Assembly: GCA_007129635.1 (NCBI GenBank) | Contig: SKVE01000132.1 | Span: 1 to 5,201, forward strand | DNA length: 5,201 nucleotides | Origin: Planctomycetaceae bacterium | GTDB taxonomy: Bacteria > Planctomycetota > Planctomycetia > Pirellulales > Pirellulaceae | Direction: 5' to 3' | Part shown: positions 1-5,201 of the stretch, piece by piece | Numbering within the stretch: position 1 is the stretch's first letter | Layout: each line of letters opens with the position of its first letter | Notes under the pieces: generated by a model | Database searches by the model: none | Told to the model about the DNA's origin: nothing | The model's input: the letters and a program-made list of their open reading frames with translations, nothing else | Position numbers and translations under genes: made by a program

Positions 1-189
1 ATGAAACACGAGGGGATCGGGACCATCCCGCAACGTTACACCTTGCGGACCAGCAGCGTGCTGGAAGACGAGGCTCGCGAGTTCCTCGTCCAATTCGATC
101 TGGGCGCCAAGGAGAACGCCGGACGGACTCTCTGGATCTCCGACGTCCATCTCGAACCCTACGGATCAACCCTCGGAGCCGGCAGATGA
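1..189 (+). CDS. C-terminal end of a protein with a carbohydrate-binding-like beta-sandwich strand (probably partial at 5')
   Basis: The frame is open from the first base to a TGA at 187-189 and gives 62 residues. The ATG at position 1 coincides with the window edge, so it is probably an internal Met and the gene probably starts upstream. The C-terminus reads FLVQFDLGAKENAGRTLWIS followed by DVHLEP. The pattern 'fdlG ... tlWisDVhLeP' resembles the last strands of the jelly-roll domains (CBM-like or 'galactose-binding-like') that often end planctomycete and Bacteroidetes secreted proteins. That resemblance is from memory and the function is not established. The stop overlaps the ATG of the downstream DUF418 gene (ATGA, 186-189), which suggests one transcript and translational coupling. 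A complete 62-residue protein is the less likely alternative. No ribosome binding site can be judged because the upstream sequence is missing. Confidence 0.55.
   Translation: MKHEGIGTIPQRYTLRTSSVLEDEAREFLVQFDLGAKENAGRTLWISDVHLEPYGSTLGAGR
175..178 (+). promoter_or_regulatory. Ribosome binding site (GGAG) for the DUF418 gene
   Basis: GGAG lies 7 bases before the ATG at 186. It sits inside the coding sequence of the upstream gene, and the stop of that gene overlaps this ATG. This supports 186 as the true start even though the first 48 or so residues of the product are not part of the conserved domain. Confidence 0.6.
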
Positions 190-1517
190 ACACATCCCCT
201 GTCGATGCGGACGAGCCAAACGACGATCCCGGCGTTGCCGATCAGGAAGTGGTCGACGCGGTGGTGGTCGATGGGCTGACCAAGACGGAGGATCGGCAGC
301 ATCGAGCCGCACCGGTCTCAACCGTCGAACGCATCGAAGCGCTCGACGTGTTGCGCGGCTTTGCGGTGCTGGGCATCCTGGTTGTCAATATCCAGGCCTT
401 CGCGCTGCCGTCGATGGCCTACATGAATCCGTACGCTTATGGCGATCTGACCGGCGTGAACTATGGGGTGTGGTGGTTCACGCACGTCATGTGCGATCAA
501 AAGTTCATGACCATCTTCTCCATGCTGTTCGGCGCGGGAATCGTCCTGATGACCTCGCGAGCCGAGGCGCGGACGGGCCGATCGGCCGGCGTCCATTACC
601 GCCGCATGGGTTGGCTGATTTTGATCGGGTTGCTGCACGCTCATCTGCTGTGGTACGGCGACATTCTGTACCTGTACGGCATGTGCGGTCTGTTGGTATG
701 GCTGTTCCGCAAGCAATCGATCGTTGTCTTGTTCCCGCTGGGGCTGTCGATGATCGCCGTGGCCTCGATCATCATGTTGCTGGGCGGTTGGTCGATGCCC
801 TACTGGGGCGAGCCGGCAGTACAGGAGTTTGCTCAAACCTGGTCGCCTTCGGCGGCAACGTTGCAAGAGGAATTGGATGCCTATCGCGGATCGTGGTGGG
901 ACCAGGCGTTGCCGCGTTCGACGGCCGCCTTGGGGATCCAGACGTTCATGTTGATGATCTGGGGCTTGTGGCGAGCGGGCGGGCTGATGCTGATCGGCAT
1001 GGGGATGTACCGGTTGGGTATCTTCCAGGCAGCGCGATCCCGCACCTTCTACGCGACGCTGGCCGTGGTCGGGCTGGCTTCGGGGACGGCCATCAGTGCC
1101 TACGGTGTGCACTGGAACGACCAACACGGCTGGACGGTGGAAACGGGATTTTTCTTCGGCAGCCAATGGAATTACTGGGGCAGCCTGCTGAGCGCCATGG
1201 GCATGGTCGGCGCGTTGATGTTCCTGTACCGTTGCGGTTCCCACGCCCGCTGGCACAAACCATTAGCGGCCGTGGGCCAGATGGCGCTGACCAACTATCT
1301 GGTCCAGACGGTGGTATGCACGACCATCTTCTACGGGCACGGCTTCGGCTATTTCGGATATTTGCAACGCTGGCAGTTGGCGTTGGTCGTCGTCACGATC
1401 CTGGCCATCCAGCTAGTCTATTCGCCGATTTGGATGAGCCGCTTTCGATACGGGCCGGTGGAATGGTTGTGGCGCAGCCTGACTTACTGGAAACGACAGC
1501 CCATGCGACTCGAGTAA
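186..1517 (+). CDS. DUF418 / YeiB-like polytopic inner-membrane protein
   Basis: A 443-residue integral membrane protein of the DUF418 family, whose best-known member is E. coli YeiB. The biochemical function of the family is not settled, though transport or acyltransferase-like roles have been suggested. The N-terminal 48 residues are hydrophilic and acidic. The conserved part then opens with RIEALDVLRGFAVLGILVVN (49-68), the family signature 'R-x-x-x-LD-x-LRG' leading into the first membrane helix. More helices follow at about 108-123, 141-157, 160-174, 178-200, 250-275, 288-306, 332-348, 362-384 and 396-414. Family-typical motifs are YRRMGWLILIGLLHAHLLWY (138-157) with GDILYLYG just after, GQMALTNYLVQT (364-375), and GPVEWLWRSLTYWKRQP (423-439) near the C-terminus. 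The start is supported by GGAG at 175-178 and the ATGA overlap with the preceding gene. Length and motif order are normal for the family, so the gene looks intact. No convincing terminator follows the stop. Confidence 0.93.
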   Translation: MNTSPVDADEPNDDPGVADQEVVDAVVVDGLTKTEDRQHRAAPVSTVERIEALDVLRGFAVLGILVVNIQAFALPSMAYMNPYAYGDLTGVNYGVWWFTHVMCDQKFMTIFSMLFGAGIVLMTSRAEARTGRSAGVHYRRMGWLILIGLLHAHLLWYGDILYLYGMCGLLVWLFRKQSIVVLFPLGLSMIAVASIIMLLGGWSMPYWGEPAVQEFAQTWSPSAATLQEELDAYRGSWWDQALPRSTAALGIQTFMLMIWGLWRAGGLMLIGMGMYRLGIFQAARSRTFYATLAVVGLASGTAISAYGVHWNDQHGWTVETGFFFGSQWNYWGSLLSAMGMVGALMFLYRCGSHARWHKPLAAVGQMALTNYLVQTVVCTTIFYGHGFGYFGYLQRWQLALVVVTILAIQLVYSPIWMSRFRYGPVEWLWRSLTYWKRQPMRLE

Positions 1518-1803
1518 ACCTTTAGATGGCTGGTGGCTCGCGTCGTTACCACCCGATACAATACGGGATCAAGCCCGTTACTCCAGCTAGTATGCAAGGT
1601 GCAGTTCGATGTTTCCTCGCGAATCAGACATGGCCCCCAGCGTGACTCGCTGGATGACGCGCGCCGGTCTGCACGTCAAACGGGAGTTCGTGATGCCGTG
1701 GGGCGTTTGCGACCTAGCTGGCCTCAGTTTCAATACGAAGCACGCTGCCAAGCGATTGCATCTGCGACAAAAGAAGTCAGTCGCCTCGATCACTCGAGCC
1801 GCC

Positions 1804-1908
1804 TTAGCACCGTTTGAGAAATAACTGTCCAATGTCCCCTCGCCCCTCGTGGGAGAGGGCAGGGTGAGGGGGCAGAAAGTGCGTCAGTTATTTCTCGAAC
1901 GGTGCTTA
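1804..1908. mobile_element. MITE-like inverted-repeat element, about 99 bp, with a TTA duplication
   Basis: The left arm GCACCGTTTGAGAAATAACT continues to G at 1827, so it covers 1807-1827. It is repeated as its reverse complement at 1885-1905, with 20 of 21 bases identical; the one difference is T versus C at the twelfth position of the wider 24-base arm. Both arms are flanked by TTA in direct orientation (1804-1806 and 1906-1908), which looks like a 3 bp target duplication. A TA duplication is possible if one end has an extra base. The 57 bp interior has no ORF but contains a GC-rich hairpin. Short length, near-perfect terminal repeats, no transposase and a target duplication are the marks of a MITE moved in trans. 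A TNA target of 3 bp is known for some IS5-family groups, but that link is inference. The element supplies a stop codon to the ORF it interrupts. Confidence 0.68.
1836..1871. repeat. GC-rich nested hairpin inside the MITE-like element
   Basis: CCCCTC (1836-1841) pairs with GAGGGG (1866-1871), and CCCTC (1844-1848) pairs with GAGGG (1855-1859) around a 6-base loop. The strands are strongly C-rich and G-rich. Sequences of the type CCCTC...CTCGTGGGAGAGGG...GTGAGGG are familiar from memory as dispersed repeats in planctomycete and other bacterial genomes. Together with the outer 21 bp arms, the whole element could fold into one long cruciform or RNA stem. It lacks a U-tract, so I do not call it a terminator. 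Confidence 0.55.
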
Positions 1909-1962
1909 CTCCTTGAGATTCCCACGTTGAAAACGATAATCCGATCCCAATCGCTCGACTAA

Positions 1963-2174
1963 ATCGGACTCATCGGAGTTCTACGCCAGCGGTGCGAAGT
2001 GTTGATGGCACCCGTTTCGTCCTCCCGTCGGCATGATCCTGCCATTCAGCTTTGTGGAGAAGTTCTGGCGCACACACCGCCCGGCCTTCGGCACATTCGC
2101 AATTCCCTAGTACGGGCTCCCAGCTTCAGCTCGAATGTGATTTGGTCGTTGAGTTCCAAGGGGGAACGGCACTC
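1963..2174. other. Stretch without a recognisable gene
   Basis: Short open frames exist on the plus strand, but none shows a recognisable motif, a ribosome binding site or protein-like composition that continues. The stretch lies between the interrupted plus-strand ORF and the 3' end of the minus-strand toxin remnant, which converge on it. I see no U-tract terminator for either. It is probably remnant sequence. Confidence 0.5.
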
Positions 2175-2517
2175 TCAGCCGTACAACCAGTCTTCGACGC
2201 GCAGTCCGGGGACTTGATCGAAGTCGCGGAGGTTGCTCGACAGGAGCGTCCCCTGATGCGCGAGGGCAACGGCGGCGATCTTCAGGTCCGTGGTCCCGAT
2301 GCGAATACGATCGTGGCGAAGCCGTTTGAACTCATCTGCGGCCGCATCATCAAACGGCAACATGCGCCACCGGTGGAAGAAATCGGTCAGCCGTCCAAGA
2401 CGCTCGTAATACGTGACCTGACGGCTCACGTCAGCGTAACGTCCGATCACGTTCAGCCACGCTCGCACTTGTTCCTCGAACGAGACGACGGTCGTTACGA
2501 TGTGTCCAGATTAGCAT
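2175..2517 (-). pseudogene. VapC-like PIN-domain toxin, N-terminally deleted and frameshifted
   Basis: The frame open from 2510 down to TGA at 2175-2177 encodes GHIVTTVVSFEEQVRAWLN, then GTTDLKIAAVALA and SSNLRDFDQVPGLRVEDW. This is the central and C-terminal part of a PIN-domain ribonuclease of the VapC type. The acidic residues expected in SFEEQ, TTDLK and NLRDF are present. The N-terminal 40-50 residues, with the LDTD motif that carries the first metal-binding Asp, are absent. A start remains: ATG at 2517-2515 overlaps the antitoxin stop by 7 bases and opens ATG CTA ATC TGG ACA, close to an expected M-L-I-L-D-T. It runs in a different frame from the rest. I infer a deletion between the start region and the SFEEQ region. 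A GTG at 2466-2468 would give a 97-residue fragment, which would still lack the catalytic Asp and so is unlikely to be an active RNase. Confidence 0.8.
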
Positions 2518-2720
2518 GCGTCGGCCTGCCTTCGGTCGGCCTCGCGAATCCGTTGCGCTTCGTCCAGGATCTCCTGCATCACGTCGTCATCAGCAAACAT
2601 CCCGACGGTGCTTCTCCAATCGTCGCGCCAGGGGATATCGGCGGACGCACGCCGCTCGCGAAGTTCATCCACCAACCCCTCCAATTTGGTAACCCGTTCC
2701 TCGATCGAAACCATTGACAT
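2511..2720 (-). CDS. VapB-like antitoxin partner of the PIN toxin (now orphaned)
   Basis: A 69-residue acidic, mostly helical protein that opens with SIEERVTKLEGLVDELRERR (5-24), a heptad-like segment likely to form a short coiled coil. A PWRDDW motif and FADDDVMQEILDEAQRIREA follow. Small proteins of this build ('MSxVSIEERVxxLE...W...G.F.DD..M.E.......R') directly precede VapC-type PIN toxins in cyanobacteria and planctomycetes; this is from memory of the arrangement. In such pairs the antitoxin blocks the toxin active site and usually represses the operon. Its TAA (2511-2513) overlaps the retained toxin ATG, the classic coupled arrangement. GGAG lies 7 bases before the ATG at 2720 and GAGG lies 7 bases before a second ATG four bases further in, so the protein may start MSMVS or MVS. 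The gene itself is open and looks intact, but its toxin is damaged. Its exact family is not certain. Confidence 0.75.
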   Translation of the reverse strand: MSMVSIEERVTKLEGLVDELRERRASADIPWRDDWRSTVGMFADDDVMQEILDEAQRIREADRRQADAC

Positions 2721-2756
2721 ACCTCGTCTCCGAGTGATTGCTGTGCCCGTTCAAAC

Positions 2757-2862
2757 CTAGGCTACCGCAGATCGCAGGTCCACGCAACGTGTTCCTCCGG
2801 CCAAGAGTTCGGTGTTTGCATTTGATAGCCCGCTGCCATCTAATGCCAGCATGCCCCATTTG
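2757..2862 (-). pseudogene. Remnant of an unidentified coding sequence fused behind the DGQHK gene fragment
   Basis: After the ParB-like homology ends near 2863, a different minus-strand frame gives protein-like sequence: GMLALDGSGLSNANTEL, then LAGGTRCVDLRSAVA, then TAG at 2757-2759. The frame has no start of its own here. I do not recognise the family. Its composition is more like a true protein end than the Arg/His-rich sequence read in the other frame. It is either the 3' end of another gene joined by deletion or recombination, or a chance reading. Confidence 0.3.
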
Positions 2863-3276
2863 ATCCATGCGATCAGCGAGCAGTGAGCTTCCCAGGCCAC
2901 GCTGGACCGACTTGTCGAAGGCAACTTGACGCAGTGTCGTTCCCGCATGTGTATTGGCCGTGAGCAACACGTCCGTATCGGGATTGATGAACACTCCAAC
3001 GGGGAGAATACGGACCCCAAGCAGAATCTGCGCCGCAGCCTTATGCTGGCCGTCGAAGACTTGAATGTTTGCCGTATTTCCATTCGTCGTATTGACCCAC
3101 GCAAGCGCCACGTGAAGCTGGGGGAGCCTCTTGTGGAACTCTTCGACGAGCTTTTTCAGGTTCTTCCCAATGGCACGTGGATTGATGTGGTCGTCGTGGT
3201 ACAGATACTCGATTGGCAGATTGACAAATGCTGAATGGAATCCTGAAAGCTCGTCCTTAGTCACAGGGATCGTCAC
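2860..3276 (-). pseudogene. ParB-like / DGQHK-motif protein, 3'-truncated
   Basis: From GTG at 3274-3276 the frame encodes about 138 residues of good protein sequence. It includes FVNLPIEYLYHDDHINPRAI (17-36), IQVFDGQHKAAAQILLG (71-87) and DTDVLLTANTHAGTTLRQVA (100-119), ending SSLLADRMD (130-138). The FDGQHK box followed by AAQ-LLG resembles the ParB/sulfiredoxin-like fold and the DGQHR proteins, which include DndB-type regulators of DNA phosphorothioation and many phage- or defence-linked proteins. Full-length relatives are, from memory, several hundred residues. Here the sequence after residue 138 turns into Arg/His-rich text that runs on to 2665, through the antitoxin start in another frame, so it is a read-through artefact. 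In-frame sequence continues upstream of the GTG (IGDNEVV) to a TGA, so the true N-terminus may also be altered. Ribosome binding is weak. I infer a broken gene with no assigned function. Confidence 0.68.
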
Positions 3277-3476
3277 AACTTCATTGTCGCCGATGGATCA
3301 ACAAATTCGGGTCCGGGTATTCGCTGAGTCCTAAATTCGTTGGGGTGGTTGCTGCGGCAGGAGCACGCTTTGTTCGGTAGCGAATGCTGGTTGACGTTTG
3401 CAATGAGGGAAATGGTTTGGGGTTTCAAGGGATGTGGGCTGATGGATGGGCAGCCCCTGCGGCGGATCGAAGTGGC

Positions 3477-3506
3477 TTGACCTCGTTCCGCCAGGCAAGT
3501 TAGAGT
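3477..3506 (+). promoter_or_regulatory. Possible sigma-70-type promoter for the transglutaminase-like gene
   Basis: TTGACC (3477-3482) matches 5 of 6 bases of the -35 consensus. It is 18 bases from TAGAGT (3501-3506), which matches 4 of 6 bases of the -10. It lies about 40 bases before the ATG at 3548 in an otherwise gene-free stretch. Planctomycete promoters often depart from the E. coli consensus, so this is only a candidate. Confidence 0.3.
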
Positions 3507-3534
3507 AGAGATAAGTCTGAAAACGGAACGGCCC

Positions 3535-3538
3535 GGAG
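3535..3538 (+). promoter_or_regulatory. Ribosome binding site (GGAG) for the transglutaminase-like gene
   Basis: GGAG lies 9 bases before the ATG at 3548. It supports this start, and so the zinc ribbon that begins at residue 6, rather than an internal Met. Confidence 0.5.
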
Positions 3539-3547
3539 ATCGTTGCC

Positions 3548-5201
3548 ATGCTGACGTTTCGCTGCACATCCTGTTCGAAGCTCCTGAAAGTCCAAGATTC
3601 TTTGAGCGGCAAACGGATCAAATGCCCTCATTGCGCTGCCGTGAACACCGTCGCAGAACGGCCGTCCGCTCCGCCGGATTCGCCCTTGATCCAATCGCCC
3701 GCGATCCAAGTCGTGCCGACCATCCAAGTCGCTCCGGCAAAACCGGCCGGCAAGTCCCCTGCGGCCGCAAGATCTGTGCGTGGTGCATCACGGCACAAGA
3801 AGAAACGCGGGAATCCCGGGATGTGGCTGATCGCCGGTTCGATCCTGGCCATGGCCGCGGTCGGCGTCGCGGCGGTCTTCCTGCTGGGCGGAAAGACAAG
3901 CGGTCCGGTGGCCTCGCACACCGAGTCCAAACCGGAAGACACGCAAGCATCGTCTGAGCTGACCGACGTCCCGGCCGAAGATCATCAGGATGCCACGCTC
4001 GATCAATCGGCTGAACACGCTCGGACCGCCGAGGTGGAACAAGATGACGCGTCAGATCGTCTGGCCCACGCGGCCCAGGAGCCGTTGCCCGAGGATCGGT
4101 TTGCAGCGGCCGCACAGCCAGCCGATGCCGCAGGCATGCATATCGAAAAGACCCAGACGGCAGCAGATGGGCAAGATGCATCGCCGGATCGTCACGACGA
4201 AATGGCCGACAGCGTCGCCGCGCCAGACGATCTACCAGCGCCGGCGGGCACGATCGCGCCAGCCGTGAGCACCGACTTGCCTCAACCGACCCTCGACGAT
4301 CGCCCGCTACTCGAACCGGACGACGATACTCGGGTCACGGTCAACCCCAGCGGGCTGACCGACCAGGACCAGCAGCAGTTGGCCGAATTGCACCGTAATC
4401 ACCAGCTCTTTTCCGTCAAGGAATATCCCACGTTGCGGCGGATCTTTGCCGATCGTTTCTCTCGATTACACGAAGTCCTGATCCAGACGGCATGGGGCGA
4501 GGACCTGCCGGCCATGCAGCAGTGGCTGGCGGACCATCCCGCAATCCGCGAGCAGCTATTCCTGGCGATCGATCCACAAACGGACGATGTCGTCCGCGCA
4601 CTGCAGATTTTCCAGTCGCTGAAGGATGCCTTTCCGGAACAGATCGTGCCGTACGCCAATCTGGCGATCGCCATCGCCGTGACATGGGACCAACCGCAGC
4701 ACATCTACCATTACACAGGACACCAGCGACGAGCCAAAGCGATCCTGCCGGACGGGTTGACCGACGAAATCGACAACTTTCGCTACTTCCTGGAGACCGA
4801 GCCCGTCATGCAAGGCCGCGGGCAATGGTTGCCTTGGGAGTTCCTGGTGCACGTGGTCAACCATCGGACACCCAGGGAAGAACGCAATTGGGCGTTGCAG
4901 CACTACCTAGTTCGTCGAGTCATGTTTGGCAAGTGTTATCAGGACGTTCCCTACGACAATTTGATGCTGGAAAGCCAAAGCCAGCAGGCTCGCATGAACG
5001 GCCACCCGTACACGTTGGCCAATCTGCGGACCTACGGGGGCGTCTGTGCGTTGCAAGGCGATTTCGCGTCCCGAGTCGGCCAGAGCCTGGGAGTGCCGTC
5101 GGCCTACGTCGGTGGCGAATCGGCCTACGGCGACCTGCACGCCTGGGTCATGTGGGTCGAGATCAAGGCGGTGACGCCCAAGAGTATCGTGTTCAGCCTC
5201 G
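3548..5201 (+). CDS. Zinc ribbon, single membrane helix and transglutaminase-like domain protein (3' end outside window)
   Basis: Open for 551 codons from ATG 3548 to the window edge. Residues 1-29 form a small zinc ribbon with C6-x2-C9 and C26-x2-C29 (RCTSCSKLLKV ... KCPHC), the kind that often starts planctomycete membrane proteins. A basic stretch (RHKKKR, 82-87) then precedes one hydrophobic helix at about 92-115. By the positive-inside rule this puts the zinc ribbon in the cytoplasm and the rest outside. Residues 116 to about 270 are an acidic, Ala/Pro/Asp-rich linker without conserved motifs, probably disordered. The C-terminal domain contains YGGVCALQGDFASRVGQSLG (497-516) and LHAWVMWVEI (530-539). 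C500 in GGVC and H531 in HAW fit the Cys and His of the transglutaminase-like cysteine-protease fold; the third catalytic residue should lie beyond the edge. Such domains act on peptides or crosslink proteins, but the substrate here is unknown. The gene stands alone, with ribosome binding site GGAG at 3535-3538. Confidence 0.85.
   Translation, partial: MLTFRCTSCSKLLKVQDSLSGKRIKCPHCAAVNTVAERPSAPPDSPLIQSPAIQVVPTIQVAPAKPAGKSPAAARSVRGASRHKKKRGNPGMWLIAGSILAMAAVGVAAVFLLGGKTSGPVASHTESKPEDTQASSELTDVPAEDHQDATLDQSAEHARTAEVEQDDASDRLAHAAQEPLPEDRFAAAAQPADAAGMHIEKTQTAADGQDASPDRHDEMADSVAAPDDLPAPAGTIAPAVSTDLPQPTLDDRPLLEPDDDTRVTVNPSGLTDQDQQQLAELHRNHQLFSVKEYPTLRRIFADRFSRLHEVLIQTAWGEDLPAMQQWLADHPAIREQLFLAIDPQTDDVVRALQIFQSLKDAFPEQIVPYANLAIAIAVTWDQPQHIYHYTGHQRRAKAILPDGLTDEIDNFRYFLETEPVMQGRGQWLPWEFLVHVVNHRTPREERNWALQHYLVRRVMFGKCYQDVPYDNLMLESQSQQARMNGHPYTLANLRTYGGVCALQGDFASRVGQSLGVPSAYVGGESAYGDLHAWVMWVEIKAVTPKSIVFSL

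Larger units (their letters stand above)
1591..1962 (+). pseudogene. Small conserved-looking ORF interrupted by a MITE-like element
   Basis: The first ATG in the open stretch (1609) gives a 71-residue product that stops at 1822-1824. Its core, LHVKREFVMPWGVCDLAGLS (21-40), has an E followed by PWG-x-CD-hydrophobic-x-G. From memory this resembles a family of uncharacterised bacterial proteins with 'VKxEFxxPWGICDLVG', perhaps with a nuclease-like fold; I cannot name it securely. The last residues (APFEK) and the stop codon come from the left arm of an inverted-repeat element inserted after Leu66 (TTA, 1804-1806). Removing 102 bp (1807-1908, the element plus one TTA copy) keeps the frame. It joins RAAL to LLEIPTLKT and extends the ORF to TAA at 1960-1962, about 83 residues. 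Even that is probably only part of the original gene, because the upstream frame is closed by TAG at 1588-1590. There is no clear ribosome binding site. I infer a decaying gene; the alternative is a short real ORF that happens to end in the repeat. Confidence 0.5.
3277..3547. other. Intergenic region with no supported gene
   Basis: Two overlapping minus-strand open frames cross this stretch, but they overlap the start of the transglutaminase-like gene and are Ser/Pro/Arg-rich with no recognisable domain. One ends at 3273-3275 and overlaps the GTG of the DGQHK fragment, which is probably chance. A 6 bp stem GGGCTG/CAGCCC (3436-3441 and 3451-3456) has no U-tract. The region most likely serves as the divergent upstream region of the plus-strand gene at 3548. 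Confidence 0.5.

Noticed and set aside
318..1256. A 312-codon open frame on the minus strand opposite the DUF418 gene
   Set aside because: Gln/His/Arg-rich composition with no domain. It lies wholly within a clearly real membrane-protein gene, so it is an antisense artefact of high GC.
470..1525. A 351-codon plus-strand open frame in another phase of the DUF418 gene
   Set aside because: Arg/Gly/His-rich with no membrane helices or motifs. It is an out-of-frame reading of the real gene.
1557..1562. TACAAT as a -10 promoter box for the interrupted small ORF
   Set aside because: No acceptable -35 box at 16-18 bases upstream, and no ribosome binding site before the ATG at 1609.
1532..1578. Small inverted repeats after the DUF418 stop (GGTGG/CCACC and ACGGG/CCCGT) as a terminator
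   Set aside because: The stems are only 5 bp and neither is followed by a T-tract, so a terminator is not supported.
1587..1832. Minus-strand 81-codon frame with a TTG start across the interrupted ORF
   Set aside because: Its beginning lies in the repeat arm and the rest is antisense to the more protein-like plus-strand frame with the PWGVCDLAG motif.
2052..2717. A 221-codon plus-strand open frame opposite the toxin-antitoxin pair
   Set aside because: It mirrors the PIN and antitoxin genes on the other strand, both of which have recognisable motifs and a coupled start and stop.
3436..3456. GGGCTG/CAGCCC stem-loop before the transglutaminase-like gene as a terminator or operator
   Set aside because: A 6 bp stem with a 9-base loop and no T-run on either strand. 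This is expected by chance in GC-rich DNA.
3618..4181. Minus-strand open frames of 84-187 codons opposite the transglutaminase-like gene
   Set aside because: Arg/Pro-rich antisense readings of the zinc ribbon and acidic linker, with no ribosome binding site or domain.

Overview
The window suggests a Planctomycete of the Pirellulaceae or Rhodopirellula type. This is an inference from gene content: a DUF418/YeiB-like membrane protein behind a gene ending in a carbohydrate-binding-like strand, and a membrane-anchored transglutaminase-like protein with an N-terminal zinc ribbon. It also rests on the moderately high GC and the loose gene spacing. No marker gene in the window fixes the taxonomy.

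Layout: (1) Positions 1-1517 are a plus-strand pair. The end of one gene overlaps the start of a 443-residue polytopic membrane protein of the DUF418 (YeiB-like) family by 4 bases (ATGA), so the two look translationally coupled. (2) Positions 1518 to about 3276 are a stretch of damaged accessory genes. It holds a small plus-strand ORF cut by a ~102 bp MITE-like inverted-repeat element. Next comes a minus-strand toxin-antitoxin locus with an intact antitoxin and a PIN-domain toxin that has lost its N-terminus. Last is the N-terminal part of a minus-strand ParB-like/DGQHK-motif protein whose C-terminus has been replaced by unrelated sequence. (3) Positions 3277-3547 hold no gene I trust, but carry a plausible promoter and ribosome binding site for the next gene. 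(4) From 3548 to the right edge a long plus-strand gene stays open: 551 codons with no stop. It encodes a CxxC/CxxC zinc ribbon, one membrane helix, a long acidic low-complexity linker and a transglutaminase-like catalytic domain.

The outer genes look healthy and under selection. The middle reads as an island where at least three accessory genes were damaged by three kinds of event: element insertion, internal deletion, and 3' truncation with a frame change. The most informative details are the element, whose removal together with one TTA target copy restores an open frame, and the toxin remnant, which still has its start codon overlapping the antitoxin stop while the segment with the first catalytic Asp is gone. 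I see no tRNA, rRNA, CRISPR array or complete insertion sequence.
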